Shown one piece after another: positions 51,200 through 63,960 of a stretch of DNA of 64,000 nucleotides (positions are counted from its first letter, which is position 1; every line of letters starts with the position of its first letter). Below the pieces are notes generated by a model. That model did no database searches and had not been told where the DNA came from. It saw only the letters and a program-made list of their open reading frames with translations. Made by a program: the position numbers and the translations under genes. Origin of the DNA: Prorocentrum cordatum (taxonomy: Eukaryota; Sar; Dinophyceae; Prorocentrales; Prorocentraceae); the NCBI GenBank assembly GCA_963575745.1, contig CAUYUJ010019282.1:504712-568711 (forward strand), given 5' to 3'.

Positions 51200-54100
51200 G
51201 AGCCGCGGCGGAGGATGCCCCAAGGTGGTGCGGATCACGCATGCCTAAGCGTGCGTGAAGCGGGTGCCTCCCTGCTCACGGGCGCACAGAACGGGCGAGC
51301 CTGGGTCTTATCACCACTTCCCGCTGTTATGTCCCACTCGTGGATCTTACAGACCGCGCCAGGGGGGAAGATACCCCTGCCCCTGCTTCTCAACCGGCAA
51401 GAGGTGGGCGCGCCGGTCTCGAATACCCCGCGCACATGGGCGGACACTCCGCCAGAACTGTTGCGATCTCCCCACCTTCCTCCCCATGTCCCATTTCCCC
51501 CCTCATTCTCCTCTTAGGGCCTTCCCCCGCCCCTGCCAGCCCCCCTTTCCCCCCCTTTCAAGACGCGGCTCGCCACCGAACCCTCCCTTCGAGTTGTTCT
51601 AATCATTCGGCGTAACAGCCGCCTCTGGGCCCGACCCCACCCCCCCATCTTCCCCCCTTTTGGCGTAACGTCTGGCGCGGTCTCAGCTAACTTCCAAACC
51701 ATTCCCAAGCACCGCGCGCGAAAAAACGCTACGTCATAAGCGAACACATCTACAACTACACAGAAACGACTGCACCTTGTTGCGGGGACCAAGGTGTGGC
51801 AATCATAATTAGATTTGGCGCGTCGGTCGGTCTGGGTGGACGGACGCCGCCTCGCGACCTACGATGGAAGGCGACGGTCGCGCCGACGACGTTGCGTGCC
51901 AAGCGCGGAAGCGATCACCACGTTTCACGGCGAGGCATGGCGGCGGCCGCAAGAGAAAATATAACGCGAACGAGCGTTCCACCCTCGGACGGGGAATCCG
52001 GCACGAAGAAGAATTCGAAAGCGCGGGGGATCGGATCGCGAATTTGCTGCTGGGGCACAGGCGGGGGGAGGAAGCGGGCTGCGCGAGGTCGAGGCCCTCG
52101 GGCATACAGCTGGCGTCGCTGAGCCAGGGGATGCGAGCTGTCGGTGGGAATCGGCCCAGGGGGCGGGGCCTCGGCGACGGGCAGCGCGGGCAGCCGTTGC
52201 TTCGCGAGGAGGGGACACGCGCAAAACGGCACATACCAGGCGGGGCGCGGCACACGTTGGGAGCGCGAGTGGCGGCACCCGACATGCACCCCGCCCCGCT
52301 GGCTAGGCGCAGCTCTACAAGTGGTCCGTTTTGTGAAGATGTCTCCGGCGAAAACAGCACGTGCAGAACTACGCCTAGTCCCTGGCTAGTTGTAGTTCTG
52401 AACGCGCTGGATGTCTCGCGCGGGGCGAGCACGCGCAGACCGGCGCCTGACGAAAAGGGCGGGGCGCAGGTCGGGTGCGTCGTCGCGCCCCGCCCGCAGA
52501 GCCAGGAAGGCAAGGGCCGCTGAACCCCCTGCCGGCCTCCAGGTGGACGCATCTGAACGCCCCTGGGCTATCAAAAGGAATTCCAACTGCGACCTCCGCC
52601 TACGTCGCCCCCCCTATCAGAGCATCTCGCCTGGTCACTATGCCCCCCATTCCCGCCCGCTGCTCTGCCCCCCCCCCCCCCCGTTCTTCCTCTACCTGCC
52701 GCCCTCCATTTCCCCGTGCGCCCCCCAATTGCCACCGGCCCCTGCGCGGCGGCAAACGGCCGCCAGCTGAAAGACTCACCTTGCGCCCATCCTCCAATCC
52801 ACTCGCGAGGCGCAAGTCTTGATTCCAGACAAACGCCGGCAAGCGACGCCGATGCCCTGGCAAATCCAACAGACGCGATCGGCCCCCGCGAATGACGGGC
52901 GAACCAGTACGTAAGAGACGTCGCAAAAGTAAGTTCGGAATTTGGGGATCCGCGTAAGAAGCTAATCCACTCGCCCAAAATGCAGTTCTGCGCCTGTCCG
53001 ACATAAGGCCCGCCCCCATTCCCCCCAGAAGACAGTTGGCCTCGCCGACGACGGCCGGGGCATGGCGGCGAAGGATGCAACGCGTTGCCCGGGGGCCTGC
53101 CTCGAAGGCATGGCACCAGGCAGAAGACCTGCCAGGTGGAGGAGAAAAAAAGCCCAGGTGCTCGGATAGGCTGCCGGGCGACGTCGATGGCGTCTACCGG
53201 GCGACGCGGGGGCGGCCCCTGGAATTTAGAATTCAAGGAGTGCTTTCTCGAAAAGCAGCAGCGGCCCAGCGGTGCACTGTCCGCCCTGGACATCCAGCTG
53301 GTCTTCGAGAACCTGGGCGCAGAGATGGAGCTGGCCGCCGTGGGGAGGCCTGATCGGGCTTGCTGCTGAGCAAACTACCTCGAGGCCATGCCGCCCTGCC
53401 ACAGGGGCGACGTCCTCATGGACTGGCGCGCCCTCCAGCGGCCCGACGGCAACTCGGCGGGGCGCCCATGGGCAACTGAGGCTGGAAGACGCCGATGTGC
53501 CTGCCATGGCGCTAGTCGGGGCGGCGAGCACAGCACGGCAGGGTTCGCCTATCCGCGCGACGCGTGGCGGCGAGAGGGGCAGGTTTGGGAGGCCAAGACA
53601 GCCGCGGTTGGTGCCGTCGGCGAGCGGCCCAGCGTCTGGGCCAAGGCCTGCTACGACGCGCGCGTCGAAAAGCTCTGCGCTCGTGGCAATGCACGCCGCT
53701 CCTCGCACGACCCCGCGGTGCTCGCGGAGCCCCGCAAGGCAGCAGGCCGCCAAGGGCGACAAGAGGGCTCGCAAGGAAAAACGGCGACCGCGGACAGCAG
53801 TCGCGAAACGGCACGGGCCAGGGCGAGACACGGATGCGCCTCAACCTCGAGGGCAACTGCAACACAGAAGCTCGGCCACCAGCGCAGGTCCAGTCCAATC
53901 GGCCAGGGCCGCGCAGAAAGTGACCGACCTCGACCGCGCGGGCCAGGGCGTCGCCAGGCCGCAGCGCTCACCCCGGCCGCCCGCGACGCGGGCTGGGCGC
54001 CCACAAACGCAGACTTTGAGAATCTCCGGCCCAACATCCGCGGGAGAAGTGCCACCGCGAGCCCCCAGGCAGGGCGGGAAGAGCGCGCAATCACAGCGAA

Positions 54101-54955
54101 CGTCTCGACTTGAGTCTGGCCGAGCGAGGTGCGAAAGGCAAGACGATTATCATAGACAACACTCATCCATCCCTGCGCGCGCAACTCCGCTACTACGACA
54201 CGGCCGCTAGAACGTTCGACGAGGCTGAGAGCAGGATAATCTTAACTGTTCACGTGGCCGCGAGAATCCGGAAAGCAAAAAGTGGGCCCCAACGACAAAC
54301 CAGCTGCCCTGAACTGGTATCACCGCTTCCGTCTAGATCAGAAATTAACTGATTCATGTGCATGTGGCCTTGTAGGCGCAACTCACAGCATCTGGGATAT
54401 ATTTGAATAACGGGATCCGCGAGGCCATGCCCCAGATTTACATAGAGGCCACAATTACGTAGGTGACGAATTCATCGAACCCACGCACTGCATGGAAACC
54501 CTCTGGCCCACAGCGCCACCCAAGTGCAGATGTAGCATGCAGCATGCCGGCAGGGGCATGGGCCGTAGCTCCCAAATACATTGGCTCCAACAAACAAGCC
54601 AACCCACGAAGCACGCTAGGGGTGCAAGAGCAAAGTACACGCATGCCCCAGCTACAATCCAAACGAAAGATCCTGGCCCAATTCGACATTTAGTAAACCA
54701 ACACGGTTACGGAAATTACGGCGGGCGGTGTCCTCCTATGACCTTTTGCTGGTCCTCCTGCTGGCCCTCCTCCTCCTCCCCCTCCCGTTCCCCCCCCCCA
54801 CCACGGCCGCGTGCAATATGGTTCAAGCCATTCTGGCCCGAGCTTCTCAAGTCATGTTGGCCAAATCAGCGCTGCGACAGACTCCCCGCGCGCCGTTGCT
54901 ATCGGCCCGCTCACTTGAGGGCCCCCTGGGTCAGACAGGGAAAAGTATCACCACT
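51200..54955. other. GC-rich, no gene recognised
   Basis: All six frames are broadly open because stop codons are rare at this GC content. The most protein-like stretch is plus-strand FKECFLEKQQRPSGALSALD then IQLVFENLGAEMELAAVG (53,225-53,360), with minus-strand alternatives. It may be the 5' part of LINE 2 or an older element, but no motif supports this. A C15 run lies at about 52,670-52,684. Confidence 0.4.
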
Positions 54956-54972
54956 CCCTAACCGGAACCGCC

Positions 54973-56100
54973 ATGCGCGCTGCTCCTGGCATTGCTCCTT
55001 GGCGTCGTGCTGGGGCTGGACCACCGCGGCCCCGAGTGGGGGGACCTGGGTTCGCGGCAGCTGCGAGCGCGGCGGCCCTGTCAACACCGCGCGGGGGCTT
55101 TCCAGGAACTCAGTTCCGAGGCCAAACAATTTTCATCATGGGGCAGTTGGCATCGAGAGCGGCCCCCTCCGTTCGGGCCCGATGTTCGACTGCGGCGGCG
55201 GCGCAGGCCGCGCCTGCGCCCGCGGGCCACGCTGCCGCCCGCCCAGGACCTCGCGAAGCTGGCCTCCGTGATCGAGGGGCGCGCGGGGGCAAGGCTAGCG
55301 CGAAGCGGCGTCAGCTCTCTTCGACAAGTAGAAGCGCGGCCCGGCCACCGCCGCCGTTAATTTTCGGGCCCACGCCAACGCACATGTCCAAGGGTTGCGT
55401 CGGCTACGGGAGCAGACCGACAAAGCGCGCTCAGCTCGCGATCGCACGGCGGCGGACCTCGACCAGCAGCGGGGGCGCATCCGCGAACTCAGCGCGGCGC
55501 GCGGCAAGGCGGAGGAAGCCCGCGCCAAGCTGGCGCAGCAATTGCGCGACAAGGCGGCGCGACTCGGCCCGCCGCCACCGCGCCCGCCTCCGACGCCGGA
55601 CATTTCCGCCATCCTTCAGGGCAACGCTCAGAAGATCCCGATCTCGATCGAATCGCAGGCATTCTCTGCTCAATCCTCAGGGCGACTTAACGCCCGCCGG
55701 CAGAGATTTTGAAGATGCTGAAAGGAGGTCGCGCGAGCCTGGGCCGACGCCTACGGTCGCCGCGCGCAAGCTCTTCGGCGACGCGGTCGACGGGGCCAAA
55801 GCCGTCAAGGACTATCACGAGAAGATGTTTCGAACGCCTCGCCTCCAAGCGTCGTCGCAAAGACGATGGCCAGAACGGCGCCCCCGTTCGCGCCCCCGGC
55901 GGCGGCGCCCGCGCCCCTCGGCCCGAAGATGGCGGACCGGCCGCGGGGGCCCCTGCAGAGTCGCCCGAGGGGGCCGCGGCAGGCGAGGGCGCTCCTGACC
56001 GCGCCGGCCCTCAGCAGGACCCTCGGGCCCAGGCGCAGCGCGCCGTCGCGGTGGCCCCCCACCCCGCCGCCCGCGGGGGCGCGATGCACATCAGCATTGG
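54973..56100 (+). pseudogene. LINE 2 ORF1-like region
   Basis: A heptad-like, strongly charged stretch, LREQTDKARSARDRTAADLD then RIRELSAARGKAEEARAKLA, suggests a coiled coil. After a frameshift near 55,670 it continues LTPAGRDFEDAERRSREPG and DGAKAVKDYHEKMF. It takes the place of ORF1 in LINE 1, which has a similar coiled coil followed by a Lys/Ala helix. Confidence 0.5.
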
Positions 56101-56599
56101 TCGAGTTATGTGGCGCGGCCCGCCAGCGCGCCCCAGCGCCCACGCCCTGTCTCTGCTGGTCTCGGCGCTGGCGAGCCCATCAGAGGGCGCGGCCAAAGTT
56201 CGCGCGCTCCGCTCAAGACCCAAGAGCCCGTCTCCCACTGGGATTTCTGCGCGCCCTGGATGACCCCCGGCGCGGCCCCCGACGGAGAATCTCTGAGCCC
56301 TTCGTTCTGGCGGGGCGCCGAACATGCGCGCGATTTACCCGGCACTCGCTGCAACTGCGACTAGAGTCGAGCCCGCGCCAAGGGTCGTCTATACTGCGCG
56401 AGGCCCACTTCCAACGCACCCTGGACCTCGCTTCGGGAAGGGAGCTCGTTCGTGCTAAGGAGCGCTCTGCCCCCCTCCTGAATTCGAAGAGTTTTGCCAT
56501 ATCTGGGAACGCCCGCGCCGGGCGCCCTTGAGACGTTCCCCCGGATTTTCCCAGAGGCCAAGAGCTTCCTTCCTCCGACTTCTTATAGGTTCCGCGATG

Positions 56600-57440
56600 G
56601 GCAATGCCGCGCGTTCTAATCTCGCCACGTTTCAACGGCGGCTGATACTTTCGACTGCTCAGGTAGTCTTGCTTCAAAAGCACCACCTGCTCCCTGGCAG
56701 GCTAGGTTCGGCAGCGTCGCGGCGCCGCCGACGCGGGCGGGAATCTCTGTCCTCGACTGCCTGCCAAGGCCCCCATGGTAGACAATCAGCAGGTGCGACA
56801 ATTATGGCGAATGTCCTAAGACAAATAATCCCTCTTGCTGCCGGGGCTGAGGTCGTTCCCCGACGCGCAATTGCCGCGGTAGTTCAGCTGCCCGACGACG
56901 CGCGCGTCGCGGCCACTACAATCCACCCGCACGACTGCGAGCGCCTCTCTTCGGACAACCAAGACATACTCAGGAAATCAAATGCTGCGCTCGATTCAAT
57001 GGACCACGCTGGTCACGTTGCGGGCGACTTCGACATGGCCCCCAAGGCCGCGGCTCAGTCGTTAACCGGGGAGGAGCTGGGCCAGCGGGCCGCCCCAGGC
57101 GATACCGCGCGCAATCCCGCACGGGGCCCCAGGGCTCAAGACTTTGCACTCCTGTCCCTCGGGCTCGCCGCAGAGGGCGCCAGCGCGCCGGCGCGTCAAG
57201 ATAATGACGAATTACCCCACCCCCCTGCGCACACCTCGCCCCCGCCCCCGGTCGCGACCGACTCTCGGCGCTTAGCTGCCGCAAGAAGCCCCCCCAGATC
57301 CCTTCCCAGGCGGCCTCCTGTCTCGGCCTTGGATCCCGCGCCCGCCCCCGGGCCAACCCTTGCCCGCGCGCTGGACAGGGCTCGGAAAACAATGGGCGCG
57401 TGGGCCTTCAGCGCGACCCAGGCTGAACTGCAGGCCCTAT
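56600..57440 (+). pseudogene. LINE 2 EEP-type endonuclease
   Basis: AQVVLLQKHHLLPGRLG carries the Gln-x-His box, then PRRAIAAVVQLPDDARVAAT, HDCERLSSDNQDILRKSNA and the catalytic box HVAGDFDMAP, where EEP enzymes usually have Gly-Asp-Phe-Asn (Asn to Asp here). A proline-rich linker and LARALDRARKTMGAWAF follow. The frame is open for over 900 bp but the altered residue argues against activity. Confidence 0.65.
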
Positions 57441-58195
57441 AGGATTCGAGCCCGCCAGGCAAAAAAAAAATGGCTTCGGCGATTGGCGCGAGCATTCCAT
57501 CGGGGCTCGGGGGAACAAGCCAGCGCTCCGCCGGAATAACAGTTTGGCACCTAACACGCGCGCGCATAAGCAGCCCATCCTGTTCGTGCATAGGTGGCTC
57601 AGCTCGCAGTCGCACCGGCCGGCGCCCCCGCCGGCCTGCGTCGGACATGGCTGGGGCACATTCTGCACTCGCGGCCCTTCGCGCACCCACCAAAGCCATA
57701 GCGAGCGGCCTCGACTCTACTTTGCGCCTCCAGCCGCGTCGGCGGGAGGCAGGCAGCCCCGCGCGTGCTTCGCTCGCATCTGGCAGACCCCCGTCGTCCA
57801 GCTCGGCCGGGGCGGCCGCGGGGCCGAATGGAAGCTGTTCTGGAGCCCCCCCACTTCCACGTCGACTTGATGACGTCGGCGCCGCTCCGCGACCAGCGCC
57901 ATGAATCGCGCGGCACGCCTCGCGGCCTCTCTGCCCGGGTCGACAATTGCCAGTAGCGGCCGTCGAAGGTCGAATCCGAAGCTGCGAAAGAACCTCTGCC
58001 GAGTGGCAGAACTGACCCCAGCTCCGCTTCGACATCCGCGCGATGTTCGAAGCCACCCCCCCGGGCCCCAACTGCCACTTCATCGTCGAACGGAATGGGT
58101 GGCGGCCGCGCGCCCGTCGCCGCTAAAGTCATCGCTTCTCGGGCCCGCGGGGGGGCGGCAAAAGCAATCGTAAAAGTAGTAGTGCCGGGAGCAGA
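57441..58195 (+). pseudogene. LINE 2 linker
   Basis: GC-rich, open in several frames, with no clear motif. It lies between endonuclease and RT, as in LINE 1. Confidence 0.4.
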
Positions 58196-58197
58196 AA

Positions 58198-58274
58198 ATA
58201 CTACTTACTAGTAGTCGTACGAGTAGCAATCGTAGTAGCAATAGTAGTAGCAATAGTAGTAGTAATAGAAGTAC

Positions 58275-58369
<95 letters not shown>

Positions 58370-58684
58370 AAAGAAATAGTAGTAGTAGTAGTAATAGTAG
58401 TAGTAGTAATAGTAGTAGTAGTAGCAGCAGTAGTAGTAGAAGTAATCGTAGTAGTAGTAGTAGTAGTAGTAGTAATACTAGTGATACTAGTAGTGGTAGT
58501 AGTAGTAGTACAATACAAATCGTAGCTTTAGTAGTGGTAGTAGTAGTAGTTGTTGTTGCTGTTGATGTTGTAGTAGTGGTAGTGGTAATAGTAGTAGTAG
58601 TCGTAGTAGTAGTAGTAGCAGTAGTAAGAGTAATGGTAGGAGTAGTAGCGTTTGTAGTAGTGCTCGTAGTAGACAAAACAATCA

Positions 58685-58726
<42 letters not shown>

Positions 58727-58785
58727 AAGTAGTAGTACTAGTAGTAGCTGTAACAGTAGTAGTAATAATAGTAGTACTACTATTT

Positions 58786-58830
<45 letters not shown>

Positions 58831-58968
58831 CTAGTAGTAGTAGTAGTAGTAGTAGTAGTAGAAGAAATAGTAGTAGTACTAGTACTAGTAGTAGTAGTAG
58901 TAGTAGAAGTAGTAGTAGTAGTAATAATAATAGTAGTCGTCACCGTGTAGAAGTGGTAATAATCGCAA

Positions 58969-59052
<84 letters not shown>

Positions 59053-59120
59053 TGGTAGTGGTAGTGGTAGTGGTAGTAGTGGTAGTAGTGGTAATAGTAG
59101 TGGTAGTATTGATAGTAGTT
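58198..59120. repeat. (AGT)n tract, 0.9 kb
   Basis: AGT repeats with AGTAAT, AGTCGT and GGTAGT variants and one short interruption at 58,938-58,968. It lies between the linker and RT of LINE 2. Confidence 0.96.
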
Positions 59121-59142
59121 TCAATAGTTGCAGCGGCCGTAG

Positions 59143-59800
59143 ATGAGAAACAAAACACCGTACTTGCGACAGCCAACATACACCGGGGGATCTGACATGA
59201 ACGGTATCACGCAGGGCGCCCAAAAAAAGCAGAGCGCATGGACGTCTGGGAATGGGCGCCTGGCCCCCTCGACACCGCGCGCCCAAGCCCGCGGATACGC
59301 ATCCGCGCCATCTCGAGGGCGCCCTTGGGGCGACCCGGCCGTTTCCATCGGAAATTTTCACGTGGGACGCATCAACTTGATGTCTGGGCCCCGCCTGCGC
59401 CCGCTGCGTGACCTCCTGGCACGCGCGAAGAGGTCGGCAATTATGCCTTCGCAAACTGCCGCGATCATTTTAACCCCCATCGCTAAACCATCGTCGGGGC
59501 CGCGGCCCATGGGGAGGTTCTGCAGCGCGTTCCAGAGGCACGACAGGCTTCGCCGACCTCTCGCCGACGACTGGGATCGACGAACCACGCGCCCCCACTT
59601 CGACGCGGGCCCAGTCGGAGGGGCCCAAGACGTCGCGCGGCGACGAGACGCGCCTGCGGAGGGCGGCGCCGACGGAGAGGGCGAGGCTGCACATCTCTGA
59701 CCAGACATGTCGAAATACTACGAAACATTGGATACGCCGGCGCTAGCCCCGAGGCACCATCAGACTGGGCCCCCGCTGGGCATCTCATCTTCACATTGAG
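59143..59800 (+). pseudogene. LINE 2 reverse transcriptase, N-terminal half
   Basis: IGNFHVGRINLMSGPRLRPL, then IMPSQTAAIILTPIAKPSSG, RPMGRFCSAFQRHDRLRRPL, ADDWDRRTTRPHFDAGPVGG and, after an in-frame TGA (59,698), DMSKYYETLDTPAL. The Pro-Lys/Ala-Pro box and R-P-M/I-G box fit LINE RT fingers, and KYYETLD is the motif A region. No catalytic Tyr-x-Asp-Asp is recognisable after 59,800. Confidence 0.65.
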
Positions 59801-60500
59801 ATGCACCCCCGAGCCCGCCCCCGCTCCCTGGGAAGGCCTGCAACTCTCTCGCTCGCCAGGGAGCCCCCCCCTCGCCCGGCTGATCCCCGGCCTCGCTTTG
59901 AAGAAGGGGCGGTCATGGAGTCGCGCAACGGCTGCGAGAAACTCAACTTCGACCTGGACTTCACGAGCGAGATCTTCGCCGCTGTTCCGAGCCTGCGTCG
60001 TCGCGTTCCAAATCTCACGCGCGCCGGTCGGGCGGCCGCAGTGCCCGGTCCGTCCTCTGGCGAGGAAATGATTCGGCTTCGAGGCCCAGCGCGGCCCCCG
60101 CGCCCGCGGCCCCCGCGGAGTGCCGATTGCCGCGCCGTCTGCGTCGCTGCTCGATTCGTCGCCCAAGTCCCCACTGCGCGCACAGATTGCCAGAACGCGG
60201 TCAGCTGTGCCAATTTGCTCCGGGCCCAACAGAGCAGCCACAAGCGTCTGCGCCACGGCTGCGCCCCCATTTAAACGTGGATGAGGCGCTGGATGCGGGC
60301 GATCGCTTCTTGCGTCGAGGTAATTATTATGTCGACGGCTCTGCCGAGCTTGCTGCGACGTCGCGCCCTTCAACGCCCCTGGAAGAACTCGAGCATTCAG
60401 ACGGGCAGTTTGCCGGTGCTGGGGCCGCGGGGGTTTTAGCTACGCACGCCCTGGGCCCCGCGGCCGCCAAAGAGGAGGAAACGGCCCCGGGCAGAAAGCC
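59801..60500 (+). pseudogene. LINE 2 palm/RNase H region, poorly preserved
   Basis: Plus frames give KLNFDLDFTSEIFAAVPSLR near 59,940, at the place of the RT active site, and NYYVDGSAELAATSR near 60,325, which could be the first acidic box of RNase H. Both are weak. Confidence 0.35.
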
Positions 60501-60947
60501 CGCGCGACCACGCGACTGGCAGCAGATTGGCTCTTTTCAGGAATGCAAAACTGCAAAATCTGCCTCCTTGTCTGGAAGGGCGGCCAGCCCCCCCGAGCAA
60601 CTCTCGAAGGTGGCCCCCTCGGCACCGGACCACCACCGGCGCCAGGCAACGGTTCGGGCAGGTCCAAGCCCGACGTGGACCTCTCGTCGGCTCGCCAGCA
60701 AAAGCGCATTGCCCCATTTTGCTCTGTCTCGACTGCGCGGGTGGTCTGCCTTCAATGCAAAGCGCACCGCTGCCACGATCGAGCTAAGATTTTGCCGCCC
60801 AACTATAAGAAGCGCCCGCAGAGCTCGGGGGCAAAGTACGCGCGGCCCCAGATCTGTCGAGGCATACATCCCAAGCTAAGCCACCTCACTGTTGAGCGCG
60901 GCCCTTGGAATGATGGGCCAGCGTCGCGCGATGACCCCGAGTGCTGA
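60501..60947 (+). pseudogene. LINE 2 C-terminal Cys-rich tail
   Basis: RDWQQIGSFQE, then NCKICLLVWKGG and about 45 residues later APFCSVSTARVVCLQCKAHR, then a Cys-Arg-Gly-Ile-His-Pro box. It matches the LINE 1 tail in order and spacing. Confidence 0.65.
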
Positions 60948-60960
60948 CTTGCACCCTTGA

Positions 60961-62034
60961 CAGACCAGTGGCGGCCCAGGCCCCTCCCCCGACTTTGAAG
61001 TGGAGGAAGAAATGGCTCGGTTCCTCCACGCTGGCTTCTCCTCCCTCCCCCTGGAGCGGAGGCTTTTGGGAAGGGCCCACCATTGCCTAGATGATCCTCG
61101 TCTGCCGCCGAGCTGTGGTTCGTTGTGCCACAGGAGCTTGGGACTGTGAGGCAGGTGGTGGATAGACTCAAAAGGGATGACGACGAGGCCCCGCCGGTGG
61201 CACCGACCTCCCCATTCGCGCAGCATGCCCGTGCTAGTACCGAGCTGTCAGGTGACTCGGACTAGCGCGCGCCCTGCTGCCGACAGCTTAACAACTCTAA
61301 CTTTTGGCGCGCCTGGAATTTACCCCCCGAAGCCTTGCCCCGTCTGCTTTCTTGTCCCCTGCGCGCCCCTCCAGGCGCGCGGGCCCGTGCTGCACGCGGC
61401 GCTTCATCCGCGAGCGGTACTGCCCAACCTGCTGACCGCCTTACTGGCCGCGCGAGCGTCTGCTCAGCTTTTGCCGAGGATGACGCTACACAGGCTGCGC
61501 GCCGGTCTCCTGCCCCCCATCCCGCGCGCCCCTCTGTTCCCTGGAGGTCGCGTTTGCCACGCTGGCCTGGCCGCCCGAACCGCGGCCAGCTGGCCAGGCC
61601 TGTCGCCATCCACGCGGGCGGCGCCAGGTTTTGCGGAGGCCCGTGGTCTGGCGCATGGGCCGTTAACGTTTCCCCGAACTGCCCGCGCAAGGTCGGAGTT
61701 GCCGGCCCCGTCTGGTCCTGGCCTCCCGGGGTGCCACAGCCCTGGTCAGGTCCACACGAGATGTTTGTTTGCGCCTGTCCACCGCTCTTGGCTGTCGCTC
61801 GCGCTTTCTAGGAATGCGTGCTCTTCTGGACGCCAGCTCTCCGGCATCCCCATTACCTCCTCGGCGTGCACAGTCGCGGAGTCAGGACCCTCTTCCCTCG
61901 GAGGGGCCTGAGGTGCATTGAACATGAACTGGCCTGCGGCGGACAAAACATCTCCCCTTCCCCTCCCTCCTCTCACCTCCCCTCCAACTCCAGCCTTTCG
62001 CCTGAAAGTTCCTCGCGAATTCTGATCCGCAAAC
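60961..62034. other. No gene recognised
   Basis: GC-rich sequence with open frames on both strands but no recognisable domain; possibly the LINE 2 3' region. Confidence 0.45.
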
Positions 62035-62690
62035 AGTTTCATGGATGGAAGGAGGGCGGTCTTCAAAAAGTGGTTCTCGCACTACGCCGCGCACGTTGGT
62101 CTCAACAGGTTGCAGGAGTTTGGCCGGTGGAGAACGGGTCCTTTCCAAAATGCGATTATCGCCCCAGTGCCGCGCACCTCCGTCTCAAAAAATCGCAAGA
62201 GCTCACGGATGGAAGGCGGGTCCTTTCCCAAAATGCGGTTCTCGCCTGACCACAGCGCACATTCGTCCTAACAAATTCGAAGAACTTCACGGATCAAGGG
62301 CGGGTGTTCTTTTGTAAATGCTGTTCGCGCCTCGGCGCAGCGCACAATCTTCTAAAAACGTATGGAACCTTCACGGGTGGAGAGCTCTCGCCTGAGCGCC
62401 GCACAATCTCGTTCTGAAAGTTCGCAAGAACTTCGCAGATGGAGGGCGGGTCGTTATGTGGCTCTCGCCTTCGCGCCGCGCACACTTGTCTTGAAACATC
62501 TGAATATTCACGGATTGACGACGCGTCGTTTTCAAGATATGGCTCTCGCCCTAGCGCCGCGCACGTTCGTCTTGAAAGTATGCGAAAGTCACGTTTGGAA
62601 GGCGGCTCTTGTTCAAAATGTGTTCGCCTTTGCGCGGCGCACAAACGTTAGCAAAAGTGTACAACCATCTGAACGTGTCTTATTATTGGC
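62035..62690 (+). repeat. Satellite A, long array, first part
   Basis: Tandem ~82-90 bp units with CACGGATGGA(A)GGCGGGTC, AAAATG(C/T)GGTTCTCGCC and GCGCCGCGCACATTCGTC. About seven copies. Same family and orientation as 2202-2616. Confidence 0.9.
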
Positions 62691-62699
62691 GTCCCAGGG

Positions 62700-62820
62700 A
62701 TGGTGTTCTGGCACCTCTTCCTCCCTCCCTCCACCCCTCCACCCTTCCCTCCTTTCCTCCATCCCTTCCCCCCCCCTCCCTCCGCATCGTCCACCACTCC
62801 TGTTTCTTGTAAGTAACTCC
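62700..62820. repeat. CCTCC-rich interruption
   Basis: Polypyrimidine tract following GGGATGGTGTTCTGGCAC, a phrase also found beside repeat B at 4,300. Confidence 0.8.
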
Positions 62821-62894
62821 TCCCGGTCGCGTTCCGAGAAGCGCTGACAGGGCATACCGGTTGAGATGTCCTCACCCTTTGTGGTTCTGAAACT

Positions 62895-63760
62895 TTAATG
62901 CTGCAAGAGCTTCACACATGAAGGGCGGGTAATTTTCACAATGTGGTTCTCGCATTAGCGCCGCGCACATTCGTCTTGAAAATTCGCAGGGTTTTCGCGG
63001 ATGGAGGGCGAGTCCTTTTCAAAATGCGATTTTCGCCTGTGCGCCGCGCGCATGTGCTGTCAGAGTTTGCAAAATCTTCACGGGGGGAGGGCACCTCCTT
63101 TTCAAACTGTGGTTATCGTCGTGACGCTGCGCACAGTCGTCTGAACAAAAAACTCGCAAGAACCTCACGGATGGTAGGCGGGTCATTTCAAAAACGCGGC
63201 GTTCGCTTTAGTCCCGCGCGCATTCGTCTTAAGATTGGAAAAAACACTAATGGAGAACTGGTCTTTTTCAAAATGTAGCTTTCGCTTTAGAACGAACATT
63301 CATCTTAAAAGATGGATATCACGGATGGAAGGCGGGTGATGCTCAAACTGTTCAAACTGCCGCCGCGAACTTTCGTTGCACAAGCATGCCATCGCTTCGA
63401 AGGCGGTTCCTTTTCACAGCGCAAAAAGCCCGACCCAGCGACGCACACATTGGTTTCACCCAGCGCCGCGAACATTCGTCTCAACAGTTTCCATGAGTCT
63501 CGCGGCTGGCACGCGGGTGGTGTTCAAATATGGTTTCCGTTTTAACACCCCGCAGTTCAATTTTTTTTTCAACGCAATCTTTTGGGAATAGAAGGAGGGG
63601 CAATAACCTCAGGGATGGAGGGTGGATCGTTCGCAAAATGTGGTCTCACCTTACCGCCGAACGCATTCGTTCGATGAAAATGCAAGACTGTCCCAGACGG
63701 AACGCGGTTCCATTTCAAAATATGGTTTTCGCCTCAGCGCCGGGCGCACTCGCAGCTTAA
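62895..63760 (+). repeat. Satellite A, long array, second part
   Basis: About ten more diverged copies. Confidence 0.88.
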
Positions 63761-63769
63761 ATTTACAAT

Positions 63770-63960
63770 CGTTGAACGGATTCTGATGGTCGGTGTCCCC
63801 AAGATGGCGTTCCGGCACGATTTAAGATTACCAGGGCGCAACAGTCACATTGATTCGCGGCGGTGATATCCCAAGAAACAATATTACGGCCCCGTAAAAT
63901 ATCGCCAATACGTACCACCCACGTCGATTCGTGGCGGTGAAATCAAAAAACTGTTGCTGG
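63770..63960 (+). repeat. Repeat B, second locus
   Basis: Two units with GGCGTTCCGGCACGATT, CAGGGCGCAACAGTCAC, ATTGATTCGCGGCGGTG and ATTCGTGGCGGTGAAATC, the family seen at 4,214-4,360. Confidence 0.7.

Larger units (their letters stand above)
54960..60960 (+). mobile_element. LINE 2, decayed, plus strand
   Basis: Same domain order as LINE 1: coiled-coil ORF1-like region, EEP endonuclease, linker, RT fingers and palm start, then a Cys-rich tail. It is broken by many frameshifts and split by an AGT tract at 58,198-59,120. Aligned boxes shared with LINE 1 include the Gln-x-His box, (G/D)RLRRP, SYE/YYE and the V-C-x2-C-K/R tail. No ends or target duplication could be set. Confidence 0.65.

Noticed and set aside
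53085-54210. Host gene on the plus strand at 53-54 kb
   Set aside because: Several overlapping frames are equally open at this GC content and none shows a recognisable domain or consistent third-position bias.
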